Source: Streptomyces longwoodensis (GTDB lineage: Bacteria > Actinomycetota > Actinomycetes > Streptomycetales > Streptomycetaceae). From it: a stretch of DNA of 64,000 nucleotides. Made by a program: the position numbers and the translations under genes. The stretch covers positions 1 to 64,000 of the forward strand of contig NZ_KQ948551.1 of NCBI RefSeq assembly GCF_001514125.1, in the 5' to 3' direction. Position 1 is the stretch's first letter. Each line of letters starts with the position of its first letter. The notes under the pieces were generated by a model that saw only the letters and a program-made list of their open reading frames with translations, did no database searches and was not told where the DNA came from. Shown in pieces: positions 41,771-51,037 of the stretch.

Positions 41771-42808
41771 TCAGGAGCCCATCGGGTTCAGCGCGAGCGG
41801 CTGGATCTTCCCCTCCAGCATGGCGCCCAGGCCCTGCGCGGCGCACACGTCGGGCCGCTCGGCGATGTGCACCGGCATCCCCGTGGCCCGGCGCAGCATC
41901 TGGTCGAAGCCGGGCAGCAGCGCCGAGCCGCCGACCATGGTGATCCCGCGGTCGGCGAGGTCGGCCACCAGGTCCGGCGGGCAGTCCCGCAGCACCTTGC
42001 CGATGCCGTCCAGCACGGCGGTCAGCGGGGTCTGGATGGCGTCCCGCACGGCGGCGGTGTCGATCCGCACCGAACGGGCCAGGCCGGTGGCGACGTCCCG
42101 CCCGTGGATCTCGGTGGACGCCGGTCCGTGCGGGGTCAGGCCGTTGCCCGACAGGGCGATCTGCAGCGGCCGCACGGACTGGCTGGGCAGCATCAGCTCG
42201 TGCTCGTGGCGCAGGTGCTGCACGATCGCGTGGTCCACGGCCTCGCCGCCCACCGGGACGCGCTCGGCTGTGACGATCGACCCCAGGGACAGCACGGCGA
42301 CCTGGGTCGCGGCCGCCCCGCACACCATGATCATCGTGGCTTCGGGCCGCTCCACGGGCAGCCCGCAGCCCACGGCGGCGGCGATCAGGGTGTCGACCAG
42401 CTCCACGCGCCGGGCACCGAGGCCGACCAGGGTCTCGATGGCCGCCCGCTGGGCCAGCGGGTCGGCGTCGTGCGGGGTGCAGGCGGCGGCCCGCAGCCGG
42501 GGCTTGCGGCGCAGCTGACGACGCATCCGGTCGCCGAGCAGGTGGCGCAGCATGCGCTGGGCCATCTCGATGTCGACGACCGTGCCGCCGGACACGGGCC
42601 GCACCACCCGGATGTAGTGGGGCGTGCGGCCGGTCATCTTCTCGGCGAGCTCCCCGACCGCGATCAGCGCGCCGGTGCGGGTGTTGACGGCCGCGGCGGA
42701 GGGCTGGTCGACGACGAGCCCGGCGCCCTTGACGTACACCCGCGTCCGCGCCGCGCCCAGGTCGACGGCGAAGTGACAGCGGCGCAGCTGCTCCAGACTG
42801 GCGGTCAT
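41771..42808 (-). CDS. mbl: MreB/Mbl-like bacterial actin
   Basis: 345 residues from an ATG at 42808. Actin-fold signatures are the phosphate-1 motif HFAVDLGAARTRVYV, TGALIAVGELAEKMTGRTP, MIMVCGAAATQVAVLSLGSIV and the late adenosine motif GITMVGGSALLPGFDQMLRRATG. Compared with standard MreB it is divergent in the phosphate loops (DLGAARTR for DLGTANT). This fits Mbl, the second MreB-family protein of Streptomyces, which contributes to spore-wall integrity with MreB rather than to rod elongation. No mreC/mreD genes accompany it. It lies immediately downstream of the conflict-system operon on the same strand, 160 bp after it. Confidence 0.8.
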   Translation of the reverse strand: MTASLEQLRRCHFAVDLGAARTRVYVKGAGLVVDQPSAAAVNTRTGALIAVGELAEKMTGRTPHYIRVVRPVSGGTVVDIEMAQRMLRHLLGDRMRRQLRRKPRLRAAACTPHDADPLAQRAAIETLVGLGARRVELVDTLIAAAVGCGLPVERPEATMIMVCGAAATQVAVLSLGSIVTAERVPVGGEAVDHAIVQHLRHEHELMLPSQSVRPLQIALSGNGLTPHGPASTEIHGRDVATGLARSVRIDTAAVRDAIQTPLTAVLDGIGKVLRDCPPDLVADLADRGITMVGGSALLPGFDQMLRRATGMPVHIAERPDVCAAQGLGAMLEGKIQPLALNPMGS

Positions 42809-42968
42809 TGGCGGGGTCCTCCCGAGACGCGGTGGCGTGGGCCGCCGGGCGGACGGCCTCTCCCATCGTCGGGGGACCGGGTCCGGGCCGCCCTTCCGGA
42901 TGGGCTGGGCGGGGCACCGCTGAACGGGCGGTTGTGCCGCCCGCCCGGTCCGACGGCCCGACGGCCCG

Positions 42969-45900
42969 TCAGGGGGCCTGGGCCGCCTCCAGCAACGGCG
43001 TCAGGGACGGCACGGTGCTCTCGCAGCCGGCCGCGCGCAGCGACTGCTCGACCGTCTGGTTGCGGGCCAGTCCGACGAAGCGGATCCCGAGCCGCTGGGC
43101 GGCGCCCAGTTCGGCCGGCGTCGAGCCCACCAGCAGGGCCGGCCCGTCCTGGCCGGCGAGGGCCCGCACCAGGGCGTCGGGGTGCGGCATCAGCCGCGTC
43201 AGGTCCTCGCCCCGGCCGTGCCACCCGGTGAGCGGCAGCCGGTGGCGTTCCTGGTGGGCGGCGACGGCGGTCGCGCAGACGTCGGTGACGACACCCACCC
43301 GGAGGCCGGCCGCGTGCAGGGTGCGGACCAGGGCGACGGAGCGGTGCGTGGTGGGCGCGTCGGCGACCGCGGCCAGCTCCAGCTCGTCCAGCCGGCGGCG
43401 CAGCAGCGGGCCCACCGGGTCCCGGGCGAACACCCGCAGCACGTCCAGCGGGTGCACCAGCGACTCGCGCGCCGCGGCGACCGCCAGGGGACGGCCCGTC
43501 AGCGCGTCCTCGACGTCGCGGTGTTCGACGGCCAGCGCGAGCAGCTCCAGCGCCGCCTCCCGGGCCCGGGGCGCGGTGAACAGCCGCACCAGCGGCCCGT
43601 CGAAGCCGAGCAGCACCGTCCGCACCCCGGCGAGGAGGTCGCCGGGCGTGCGCGGCGCGGGGGCCGGCCCCGGCACCTCGGGCGGCGGGGCGTACTCCGG
43701 GGCCAGGGTCACCGCGCAGCTCACCGCGAGCCCCGGCACGGGCCAGTCGCCGAGTTCGGCGCCCAGCGCGCGCTGGGCGCCGACCGCCCGGCGCGGCGGA
43801 TGCCGGCGGGTGATCCCCGGCGCCCGCTCCGCGAGGTGCGCGAACAGCCGCTCCGCCACGTCCGCCGGGCCGCCGCGGACGAACGCCACCGGGTCGGCGA
43901 CCCGCCAGGACAGCTCCACGGCGGCCGTGAAGCCGCCCTTGCCGGAGCTGGGCAGGGTCAGCCGGCGCGCGGTGCGCTGCGGGGCCAGGTCGACCTCGTA
44001 GTACGTCACCGGCAGCGGCGGGCCACCGCCGTAGGGGGCGGCCGGGTCGAGCAGGGTGAGCGGGCCGCCGGGACGGGTGTGCACGACGGCGGCGCGCCCC
44101 GGCGCGGGGACGCCCAGCCGGCCGAGGTCCGGGGTGACGTGCGGCCCGTCCACCAGGTCCCGCCGCCCCGCGCCCGGCCAGTACCAGGCGGCCGGTGAGG
44201 GCCCCTCGTACAGCGGGTGGAAGCGGTGCGGGCCCGCGGCGGCGGAGCTGGCGGTGAACTCGTCGTAGAGGGCGGGCGGTACGACGACCTCGACGGGTCC
44301 GGCGCCGTCCACGGCGGGCCGGGGCCGCCCGAACGCCACCCGCAGCGGCGGTGCCTGGCGCAGTGTGGCCCAGTGGTCCGGGAGCCAGCGCAGCACCGCC
44401 ATCAGCACCGGCAGCAGCGCGGTCCCGGCGTCCGCGCGGACGGTGTAGCCGTCGGCACGGACGTCCACCGCGTACTGCCCGGGGGCGAGACCGCCCCGGG
44501 AGAGGACCTGGTGGACGGCGTACTCCAGGGTGATGCGGGTCTCCGGCCGGCCGGTGAGGTCGGAGCCGGCCGTGACGTGCAGGGTGCGGGCGCCGTACAG
44601 GACGTCCAGCCGCCGGAGCACCCCCCGCAGCCGGCCCCGCGCCGCCGCGGCCGCGGGGCCGGGGACGCCGCGCAGGGGCTCCTCGGCGAAGAAGGCGGCC
44701 ACCTCGTCCTCGGACAGCGGGTGCGCCGGACGCGCCCGGTGGCCGTGCTCGGCGTGGTCGAGTTCCGCCTCGGCCGCGAACACGTCGACCCACGCGCCCG
44801 CCAGGTGCAGGGCGTACCCGTCGCGGGTGGCGGCCACCGTGCCCGGCCCGAGGACCCGGGCCAGCTCCCGGGCCGCCGCGTCGACGCGCCGCTCGGGGCC
44901 GTCGGGGCCGTCGGAGCCGTCGACGTCGTCAGGGGCCGGCCGGCCCCCCAGCCCCTCGGCCAGTTGAGCGGTCGTCAGGCGGTGGCCGGGGGTGAGGACC
45001 AGCATGCACAGCAGCGCCCGCGCCTCGGGACCGGGCAGCTCCAGGGGACGGTCGCCGCGGTCGAGCCGGGGCCGTCCGAACAGCCGCACCCGCAGGCGGT
45101 CGGAGTCCCGTACGGCGGCCAGCCGGTCCCGCGCGGCGGGCGGCACGCGTCCGCCGCGGATCTCGTCCAGCAGCGGCCGCAGGCCGGGCGGCACGTCCGG
45201 CACCAGGGCCGCCAGCTCCCCGAGCCACCGCTCGAACGCCCCCCGGTCCCCGCGGGCGTCCAGGCCCTCGGACTGCTCGCCCAGTGCGTACCGGCTCAGC
45301 AGGAGGGTGCCGTCGGGCCGCAGCAGCAGCCCGTCGTGGCCGGGCTGCCCGCGCACCAGGCCGTGCGCGTGCAGCGCCGCGAGCGCGGCCGTGCCGTCGC
45401 ACACCAGCCGGGCGAACACCGGCAGGGACACCCCGGGGCCGCTGCCCGCGAGCAGCTCCGCGACGGTCACGCCGTGCTCGAACCGCGCGACCAGGTACGG
45501 GGTGACCGGGCCGGGCGACCCGGGGTGCGGGTCGTGCAGGCCGTGGTCCAGGACCCGGACCAGGTGCGGGCTGTCGGTCCCGGCGAGGACCCGCGCCTCG
45601 CGCAGGAACTGCTCGGCACCGGAGGGCTGCGGCGGGTAGAGGTGGACGACCACGCGCTCGCCCGTCCGCGTGTCCACGGCCTCCCGCACCCGCCGCCCGT
45701 GGCCGCGGGGGCCCTGGAGGCGGTAGCGGCCGGCGATGAGGATGGCGGGGTCGGTGGGGGAGTCGGAGGCTTCGGGGGTGTCGTGGGTTCCGGGGGCGCC
45801 GGAGGTGTGGCCGGTCGGTGGGGGATCGTCGGTCGCGGGGGCGTCGAGGAGGCCGTCGAGGGGGCCGGGACCGGTCGCGGTTCCCGCCCCGGCGTCTGCG

Positions 45901-47549
45901 TAGGCCTCGGCCGTGGTTGCTGCCTCGCTCCCGGTCCCGTCCGGCCCGCCCAGGCGCCGTACCGTCTCCTCGGTCACCGTCGCGAACGGCTCGCCCGGCG
46001 GGGTGTCGGGGGCGTCGGCGGGGGCCGGGGTGTCGACGCCGGCCGTGCGGGTGCGGAACTCGCCCGCCGCGAGGCCCGCGCGGTCGTCGATCAGGCCGCC
46101 CACCCGGGCGAGGAAGGCGCGGGTGCGGGCGCGGACGGTACGGGGCAGCGTGCGCAGCAGCACCTCGCGCACACCGGGGCGGAAGGCGTAGTGGCCGGGG
46201 CTGCCGGGTGTGGCCGTGAGCATGCCGCTGAGGACGACCTCGGCCAGGTGCTGCGGACGCGGGTCGCGCTCCACGGTCCGCTGCACGAGCCGCATCACGG
46301 GCACCGAGGGCACGGCGAGCGCCAGGTGGCCCGCCAGCCGGAACGCCTCCGGCGAGGCCGTGGCGCGGAAGCGCAGCACCAGGTCCTGCGGGGACGACGG
46401 GCCGGGTCCGCCGGCCGGTGCGGCGGGCTCCGGCGGCGCGGGGGCGAGCCGGGCGGCCGCGCCCGGCAGCCGGGCACCGCCCGGATCGGCCAGCAGGGAC
46501 GCCCAGTTGGCCAGCCAGCGCGCACCCGGCTCCAGCACCGGCAGCGCCAGGGACCCGGGCGGACGGGCCGCGTGACCGGAGCCGTCATCGGCGTCGGGGT
46601 CGGGATCCGGGTCGTACGGGGTGAACGCCAGGGTGGCCGTCGGGGCCGCCGCGGACCGCGCCGACAGCAGGCCCGGTTCGGCGGGCAGCGCGGTCGTGGC
46701 CCACAGGTGTTCCGGCAGCGGCTGGACGACGGCCAGCGGCACGTGCGCCGCCCAGTGCCGCAGGGTCGCGTACCAGCGGGCGCCCGCCGCGCCGGGGCGC
46801 CACTGCGGGCCCATGCAGTCGCTGAGCACCAGCGTGACGGTACGGCCGTCCGCCGGGACCGGGACGTGCCGGGCCCGCCCGTCGGGGCCGACCGGGTGCA
46901 GGGTGACCGTGCGGAAGACGCCCGACTGGGCGAGCACGGCGTGCAGTTCGCGCACCAGCGGCCGCCAGAGCGGCATGGTCGGGCCGGTGTCGTGCACCAG
47001 GTTCAGCCGCAGCCAGCGGTCGTGCGCCGGGCGCAGCACCGGCAGCCACACGTCCGGGTGGGCGCCGAGCCGGGCGATGCGGTCCGCGGTGGCCCGCTCG
47101 TCCAGCACCCGGGTCCGGGGCTCGGGCACCCGCCGCTTCAGCGGGCGCAGCGCGCGCTGGAGGGCGAGCGGGCGGTGCAGCATCGGCGGGGCCGGGGCGA
47201 GCAGGGACGGCCCGCCGGCCGGGGGGCGGGTGCCGGGGGACGGCTGTGGGTCCGGCCGGGCGTCGGGGGCCGGGAGGTGCAGGGGGACCCGGGGGTCGGG
47301 CGGGGCCTGCCGCACGGCCGGGGACGGCGGGCCGGGGACCTGCCCGTCGGGGGCGTGCGGGACCGGCTCGGCGGCCTGCCGCGGTGGGCCGGGGGGCGTC
47401 GGGCCCGCCACCTCCGCGGCCTCCGACTGGCCTGCCAGCCACAGCACTTCCGCGAGCTCGCGCGGGGTCGGCGCCGTGCCCGCGGCGGCGGTCAGCAGGG
47501 CCGCCAGCCGGGCAACGGCCGCCGGGTCGTCGGACGCCTCAGAGGCCAT
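42969..47549 (-). CDS. SAV_2336-type scaffold: vWA-like, pseudokinase, SARP-like, SPFH-like and degenerate HAD domains
   Basis: 1526 residues from an ATG at 47549, overlapping the MoxR stop by 11 bp. After a short helical start and a Pro-rich linker (about 45-130): a vWA-like domain at about 175-320 (LNLVHDTGPTMPLW replacing DxSxS, and VTLVLSDCMG) with a SAV_2336-type helical part to 510; a disordered stretch; a protein kinase fold at about 606-815 in which the VAIK Lys is His (VVVHLY), the HRD loop reads VRGQPGHDG and DFG reads SRY, so catalytically dead; a SARP/OmpR-like winged helix at about 818-1000 (LRVRLFGRPRLDRGDRPLELPGPEARALLCMLVL); an SPFH/band-7-like segment near 1180-1280; and a HAD fold at 1308-1526 whose nucleophile Asp is Gly (VLLGFDGPLV). 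It probably acts as a sensor and adaptor for the MoxR ATPase rather than as an enzyme. Confidence 0.75.
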   Translation of the reverse strand: MASEASDDPAAVARLAALLTAAAGTAPTPRELAEVLWLAGQSEAAEVAGPTPPGPPRQAAEPVPHAPDGQVPGPPSPAVRQAPPDPRVPLHLPAPDARPDPQPSPGTRPPAGGPSLLAPAPPMLHRPLALQRALRPLKRRVPEPRTRVLDERATADRIARLGAHPDVWLPVLRPAHDRWLRLNLVHDTGPTMPLWRPLVRELHAVLAQSGVFRTVTLHPVGPDGRARHVPVPADGRTVTLVLSDCMGPQWRPGAAGARWYATLRHWAAHVPLAVVQPLPEHLWATTALPAEPGLLSARSAAAPTATLAFTPYDPDPDPDADDGSGHAARPPGSLALPVLEPGARWLANWASLLADPGGARLPGAAARLAPAPPEPAAPAGGPGPSSPQDLVLRFRATASPEAFRLAGHLALAVPSVPVMRLVQRTVERDPRPQHLAEVVLSGMLTATPGSPGHYAFRPGVREVLLRTLPRTVRARTRAFLARVGGLIDDRAGLAAGEFRTRTAGVDTPAPADAPDTPPGEPFATVTEETVRRLGGPDGTGSEAATTAEAYADAGAGTATGPGPLDGLLDAPATDDPPPTGHTSGAPGTHDTPEASDSPTDPAILIAGRYRLQGPRGHGRRVREAVDTRTGERVVVHLYPPQPSGAEQFLREARVLAGTDSPHLVRVLDHGLHDPHPGSPGPVTPYLVARFEHGVTVAELLAGSGPGVSLPVFARLVCDGTAALAALHAHGLVRGQPGHDGLLLRPDGTLLLSRYALGEQSEGLDARGDRGAFERWLGELAALVPDVPPGLRPLLDEIRGGRVPPAARDRLAAVRDSDRLRVRLFGRPRLDRGDRPLELPGPEARALLCMLVLTPGHRLTTAQLAEGLGGRPAPDDVDGSDGPDGPERRVDAAARELARVLGPGTVAATRDGYALHLAGAWVDVFAAEAELDHAEHGHRARPAHPLSEDEVAAFFAEEPLRGVPGPAAAAARGRLRGVLRRLDVLYGARTLHVTAGSDLTGRPETRITLEYAVHQVLSRGGLAPGQYAVDVRADGYTVRADAGTALLPVLMAVLRWLPDHWATLRQAPPLRVAFGRPRPAVDGAGPVEVVVPPALYDEFTASSAAAGPHRFHPLYEGPSPAAWYWPGAGRRDLVDGPHVTPDLGRLGVPAPGRAAVVHTRPGGPLTLLDPAAPYGGGPPLPVTYYEVDLAPQRTARRLTLPSSGKGGFTAAVELSWRVADPVAFVRGGPADVAERLFAHLAERAPGITRRHPPRRAVGAQRALGAELGDWPVPGLAVSCAVTLAPEYAPPPEVPGPAPAPRTPGDLLAGVRTVLLGFDGPLVRLFTAPRAREAALELLALAVEHRDVEDALTGRPLAVAAARESLVHPLDVLRVFARDPVGPLLRRRLDELELAAVADAPTTHRSVALVRTLHAAGLRVGVVTDVCATAVAAHQERHRLPLTGWHGRGEDLTRLMPHPDALVRALAGQDGPALLVGSTPAELGAAQRLGIRFVGLARNQTVEQSLRAAGCESTVPSLTPLLEAAQAP

Positions 47550-48588
47550 CGCCGTCCGCCGGGGCGCTCAGGTAGGGCATCAGCTGTTCCGCCAGCGCGT
47601 CGCGCGAGTCGGCGTCCAGGCCCGCGACGCCGGTCAGGTAGACGGCGTTCAGCAGCTGGTCGGTGGCCAGTTCGCCGTCCTTGGCGCGCTCCACGAACCG
47701 GTCGATCAGCCGGCCCGCCCCGCCGGTGGCCGTGCCGAGGTGGGCGCGCACGATCTCGGCGAGCCGCTCGCCGTCCGGGCGGCGCAGCGCGAGCCGCACG
47801 CAGCGGCGCAGGAAGGCGGGCGGGAACTCGCGCTCGCCGTTGCTGGTCAGCACGACGAACGGGAACGCCCGGCAGCGGACCCGGCCGCGGCGGACCGGGA
47901 CCGGGGCGCCGGTGCCGTCGGCCAGGACCTCGACGGCCTCCCCGCCGGTCCCCGCGCCGGCCTCCCCGCCCGTCGACCGGCGGGTGGCGCGCATCAGTTC
48001 GGGGATCTCGTACTGCCCCTCCTCCAGCACGTTCAGCAGGTCGTTGGGCAGGTCGAGGTCGCTCTTGTCGATCTCGTCGACGAGCAGCACCCGGGGGCGG
48101 GCGTACGGCAGCAGCGCGGTGCCCAGCGGGCCGAGGCGCAGGTGGTCCTCCACCCCGGTCGCGTCCGTCGCGCCGCCGGCCAGGGTCGCCTGGCGGGCCG
48201 CGTACAGGCGGGACAGCGGGTCGTACTGGTAGAGGCCGTCGGCGAGGGTGCTGCGGCTGGTGATGTTCCAGCGCAGCACCGGGCCGAGCCGCAGCTCGCG
48301 GGCGACGGCGTAGGCGAGCGAGGACTTGCCGGTGCCGGGCGGGCCGGTGACCAGCAGCGGACGGCGCAGCACCAGGGCGGCGTTGACGAGCTGGACCGCC
48401 TCCGGGGTGGCGACGTAGGTGCGGGCGCGGTGCACGCGGTCGGGGGAGACGGCCGCCTCGTCGTCGGCGTCCCGGGGCGGGGGCAGGACGGGCGCGCCGT
48501 CGAACGCCCGCCAGGGCGGCGGGGCGGGCAGGCGGTCGATGCCGTCGTGCGGCTCGCTGTTGCCGGTGTAGACGGACCAGTGCGGCAT
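47539..48588 (-). CDS. MoxR-type AAA+ ATPase of the conflict-system operon
   Basis: 349 residues from an ATG at 48588. A short N-terminal segment carries WSVYTGNSEPHDGI and PPPWRAFDG, a pattern of MoxR proteins paired with SAV_2336-type proteins. Walker A is GPPGTGKSS at residues 82-90, Walker B VLLVDEIDKSD at about 167-176, sensor 1 is VVLTSNGEREFP, and an arginine-rich box FLRRCVRLALRRP follows. All catalytic motifs are intact. MoxR ATPases remodel protein partners carrying vWA domains, and the gene for a vWA-like protein overlaps the 3' end of this one. The insert GGEAGAGTGGEAVEVLADGTGAPVPVRRGRVRCRA between Walker B and sensor 1 is unusually Gly-rich. Confidence 0.88.
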   Translation of the reverse strand: MPHWSVYTGNSEPHDGIDRLPAPPPWRAFDGAPVLPPPRDADDEAAVSPDRVHRARTYVATPEAVQLVNAALVLRRPLLVTGPPGTGKSSLAYAVARELRLGPVLRWNITSRSTLADGLYQYDPLSRLYAARQATLAGGATDATGVEDHLRLGPLGTALLPYARPRVLLVDEIDKSDLDLPNDLLNVLEEGQYEIPELMRATRRSTGGEAGAGTGGEAVEVLADGTGAPVPVRRGRVRCRAFPFVVLTSNGEREFPPAFLRRCVRLALRRPDGERLAEIVRAHLGTATGGAGRLIDRFVERAKDGELATDQLLNAVYLTGVAGLDADSRDALAEQLMPYLSAPADGDGL

Positions 48589-48679
48589 GGGCGGTTCTCG
48601 GTCTCCGACGATCGGGTGCGGGTGGGTGAGGGCTGTGTGTGCGGACGCGGGGGCCAAGTCGGCCGCGGCGCGCGGCCGT

Positions 48680-50404
48680 TCAGGCCACGGGCGAGCGGGC
48701 GTGGGCCGGGCCGGTGGCGTGCGGGTCGGGGAAGGCGCGGGGGTCGTCCCACAGCAGCTGGAGGTCGCGCGCCCAGTGGTCGTCCTCGGCGTCGGCCTCC
48801 AGGCGCAGTTCCCAGACCCGGCGCGGGAGTTCGGCGGGCGGCCGGTCGGCCAGGCAGGCGTCCAGCGCGTCCAGGAACGTCTTGCCCGTGCAGCCGTCGC
48901 CGCCCGTGCAGGGGTGCGGGCCCGGGGCGCCGCCCGGACAGCCCCGCCGCGACCAGGCCACCAGCGGCGCGGGCGCGGTGAGCGAGGTGGTGAAGTGGGC
49001 GCGGACGGCCGAGGGCGCCGCCCCGAAGCCCACCAGGCAGCTGTCGTCCCGGAGCAGCTTCAGCCGCAGCCGGCCGGCCGCCTCCTGCTCGGTGCACTCC
49101 ACCCGGTGCATCCGGGCGCCGGGCAGGGTGTCGAGCCGGTTCCAGGCGCGGGTGAGGACGTGCCGGGTGCCGGCCTTGCGGCGCGCCTGGTCGGTGACGA
49201 CCAGCGGGTGCCGGCAGCCGAGCGGGGTCTCGTCGTCGGGGCCGAGGTGCCAGCGGTCCACGGGCAGGTCCAGCCAGTCGCGCGGCAGCGCGAACGCGAT
49301 CAGTTCGTCGCAGCCCGGGGTCAGGTACTGGAACGCGGCGTCGATGCGGTCCTGCACGTAGCCGGGCAGCCGGGAGCGCGGCACCGTGCCCGAGTCCACC
49401 GGGTGCCGGCGCCCGCCGCTGTACGCCGACACCTCCACGCGCACCAGGTCGTCGCCCGCGCCGCTGTGCCGGAGGTCGACCAGGATGGGCGACCACTCGG
49501 GCGTCCCGGGGCGCTCCACGGGCGCCGGGGACTTCTCCCGCACCAGGTCCGCCAGCAGGTCCGCGAACCGGGCGACGGTCTCCGCCGCGTCCGGCCCGTC
49601 CAGTTCGCACAGCACGAACAGTGCCGCCGACCACAGCGAGTCGAAGCCCTCCTCGGGCGGTTCGGGCGCCAGTTCCCCGGCGGCGGCCCGGTACAGCCGT
49701 ACGGGGTCGCAGTCCAGGCCGGTGCGCACCGCCCGCTCGACCAGCCCGCGCAGCCGCGCCCGGTCGGCGCCGCGGTGGTCGGAGGTGGGGACCAGCCCCT
49801 CCAGCGCGGGCCAGTGCCGGGCCATCACCTCGGTCGGCATCATCCGCCCGGTGCGCACGCCCTGGGCGCCCGCGTCCGCCGTGACCATGCCGACCACCTC
49901 GCCGGTGTCGACGAGGGTGACGGCGGCGCCGCTGAACCCGGGGGCGAGCGGCTGCCCGCCGAGCTGCCAGGCCTCCAGCTGGAGCCACTCGCCGCTGATC
50001 AACTGGGGTGCGGTGACGCGGTACTCGGCGAGCGTGCCCTCGTCGAAGCCGTCCGGGAAGCCGTACACGACGAGCTTGCGCGGCGGTGTGCCGTACGCCG
50101 TGTCCGCGGGGGCCAGGGCGGCCGGGGCGCTCGGCGCGTCCTCGTCCAGCTCCAGGACCGCGAGGTCGCCGAGGTCGGTGGCGGCGAACTCGTCCCACTC
50201 GCCGCCCGCGACGCGCCGGGCCGGCACGGCGGGACGGCCGGGGAACGCGGCGAAGGACACGGCCAGTTCACCGGCGGGCAGGTCGTGCACGACGTGCGCG
50301 CAGGTCAGCACGGTGCGCGGGGCCACGAGGAAACCCGCCCCGGCCACACCGCCGCCGAGGCGTTCGATGCGGGCCTGCCAGGTTGCGCTCTTCAGCGGCC
50401 GCAC
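48680..50404 (-). CDS. Trypsin-like serine protease with VMAP-type C-terminal region
   Basis: 574 residues from a GTG at 50404, one base after the stop of the small upstream gene; an in-frame GTG at 50440 would overlap that gene. Numbered from the GTG at 50404, the catalytic triad is His37 (LTCAHVV), Asp80 (DLGDLAVLEL) and Ser158 (PGFSGAAV), so the chymotrypsin fold looks active. There is no signal peptide, so it is cytoplasmic. The middle (about 215-320) is helical with the leucine-rich DRARLRGLVERAVRTGLDCDPVRLYRAA and EEGFDSLWSAALFVLCELDGPDAAETVARFADLLADL. The C-terminal 240 residues match VMAP (vWA-MoxR-associated protein) regions in character (ILVDLRHSGAGDDLVRVEVSAYSGG, DELIAFALPRDWLDLPVDRWHLG). 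A protease controlled by the neighbouring MoxR/vWA pair is the likely effector. Confidence 0.8.
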   Translation of the reverse strand: MRPLKSATWQARIERLGGGVAGAGFLVAPRTVLTCAHVVHDLPAGELAVSFAAFPGRPAVPARRVAGGEWDEFAATDLGDLAVLELDEDAPSAPAALAPADTAYGTPPRKLVVYGFPDGFDEGTLAEYRVTAPQLISGEWLQLEAWQLGGQPLAPGFSGAAVTLVDTGEVVGMVTADAGAQGVRTGRMMPTEVMARHWPALEGLVPTSDHRGADRARLRGLVERAVRTGLDCDPVRLYRAAAGELAPEPPEEGFDSLWSAALFVLCELDGPDAAETVARFADLLADLVREKSPAPVERPGTPEWSPILVDLRHSGAGDDLVRVEVSAYSGGRRHPVDSGTVPRSRLPGYVQDRIDAAFQYLTPGCDELIAFALPRDWLDLPVDRWHLGPDDETPLGCRHPLVVTDQARRKAGTRHVLTRAWNRLDTLPGARMHRVECTEQEAAGRLRLKLLRDDSCLVGFGAAPSAVRAHFTTSLTAPAPLVAWSRRGCPGGAPGPHPCTGGDGCTGKTFLDALDACLADRPPAELPRRVWELRLEADAEDDHWARDLQLLWDDPRAFPDPHATGPAHARSPVA

Positions 50405-50405
50405 G

Positions 50406-50822
50406 TCAGGCGCGGTCCCCGTGCCCGTCCCCGGGCGCACCCGCGGGCGCGGGGACGACGGCCGCGCCGTCGGGCGCCGGTCCCGGCCCCGGCTCCGGGA
50501 CCGACGCGGCGGGGGTCCAGCTCAGCTTCACCACCAGGTGGCCCTCCGCGGTGCCCTTGGCGATGATCGCGCCCGTCTCCGCCGACAGCTTCACCCCGAA
50601 CTCGATCTCCACGCCGTCCGGCCGCAGCGAGCCGTCGCGGAAGACCCGCAGGGCCGACTCGGCGGCGGCGCGGACCCCTTCCAGGGCGCCCTCGAAGGTG
50701 CGCGACGCCTGGACGACGCCGTTGTCCCGGGCGACCAGCCGGGACCCGGGCCGGGGCGGCTCGGCCGCCTCCACGGCGACCGCGGCGCCGTCCGCGGTCG
50801 TGAACTCCACCAGTGCTGCCAT
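50406..50822 (-). CDS. Small CU044_2847-type (trypsin-co-occurring) protein
   Basis: 138 residues from an ATG at 50822. The first 105 residues are a compact beta-alpha domain: LVEFTTADGAAVAVEAAEPPRPGSRLVARDNGVVQASRTFEGALEGVRAAAESALRVFRDG, followed by VEIEFGVKLSAETGAIIAKGTAEGHLVVKLSWTP. This is the CU044_2847 or Trypco1 family pattern, in which small proteins are encoded immediately before trypsin-like proteases of NTP-dependent conflict systems. The last 30 residues are Pro/Ala/Gly-rich and disordered. It is the first gene of the four-gene operon, and the protease start follows its stop by one base. Its role is probably regulatory or as a bait for the protease; this is inferred from the family's context only. 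Confidence 0.78.
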   Translation of the reverse strand: MAALVEFTTADGAAVAVEAAEPPRPGSRLVARDNGVVQASRTFEGALEGVRAAAESALRVFRDGSLRPDGVEIEFGVKLSAETGAIIAKGTAEGHLVVKLSWTPAASVPEPGPGPAPDGAAVVPAPAGAPGDGHGDRA

Positions 50823-51037
50823 CGTGCCCCCGTCGGTACTGCGGCTCAGTGCGGCCTCATTGTTACGGACGGTGCTCGTGGTTGTCCTCCCGTCCCGTCC
50901 GCCACCGCCCCCGCACTGGCGGGAACCCGCCACGTCGCCTTCTCGCCGCGTCCCGCCAACTCCCGGGCCGCGCGGGGCCCGTGACACTCGTCGGGCACGC
51001 ACGACGCACTGCGGTGGACAAGGCGTGGAGGAGCGGG

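Noticed and set aside
42969..47549. Active serine/threonine kinase
   Set aside because: Three separate catalytic motifs of the kinase fold are lost, so only a pseudokinase role is supported.
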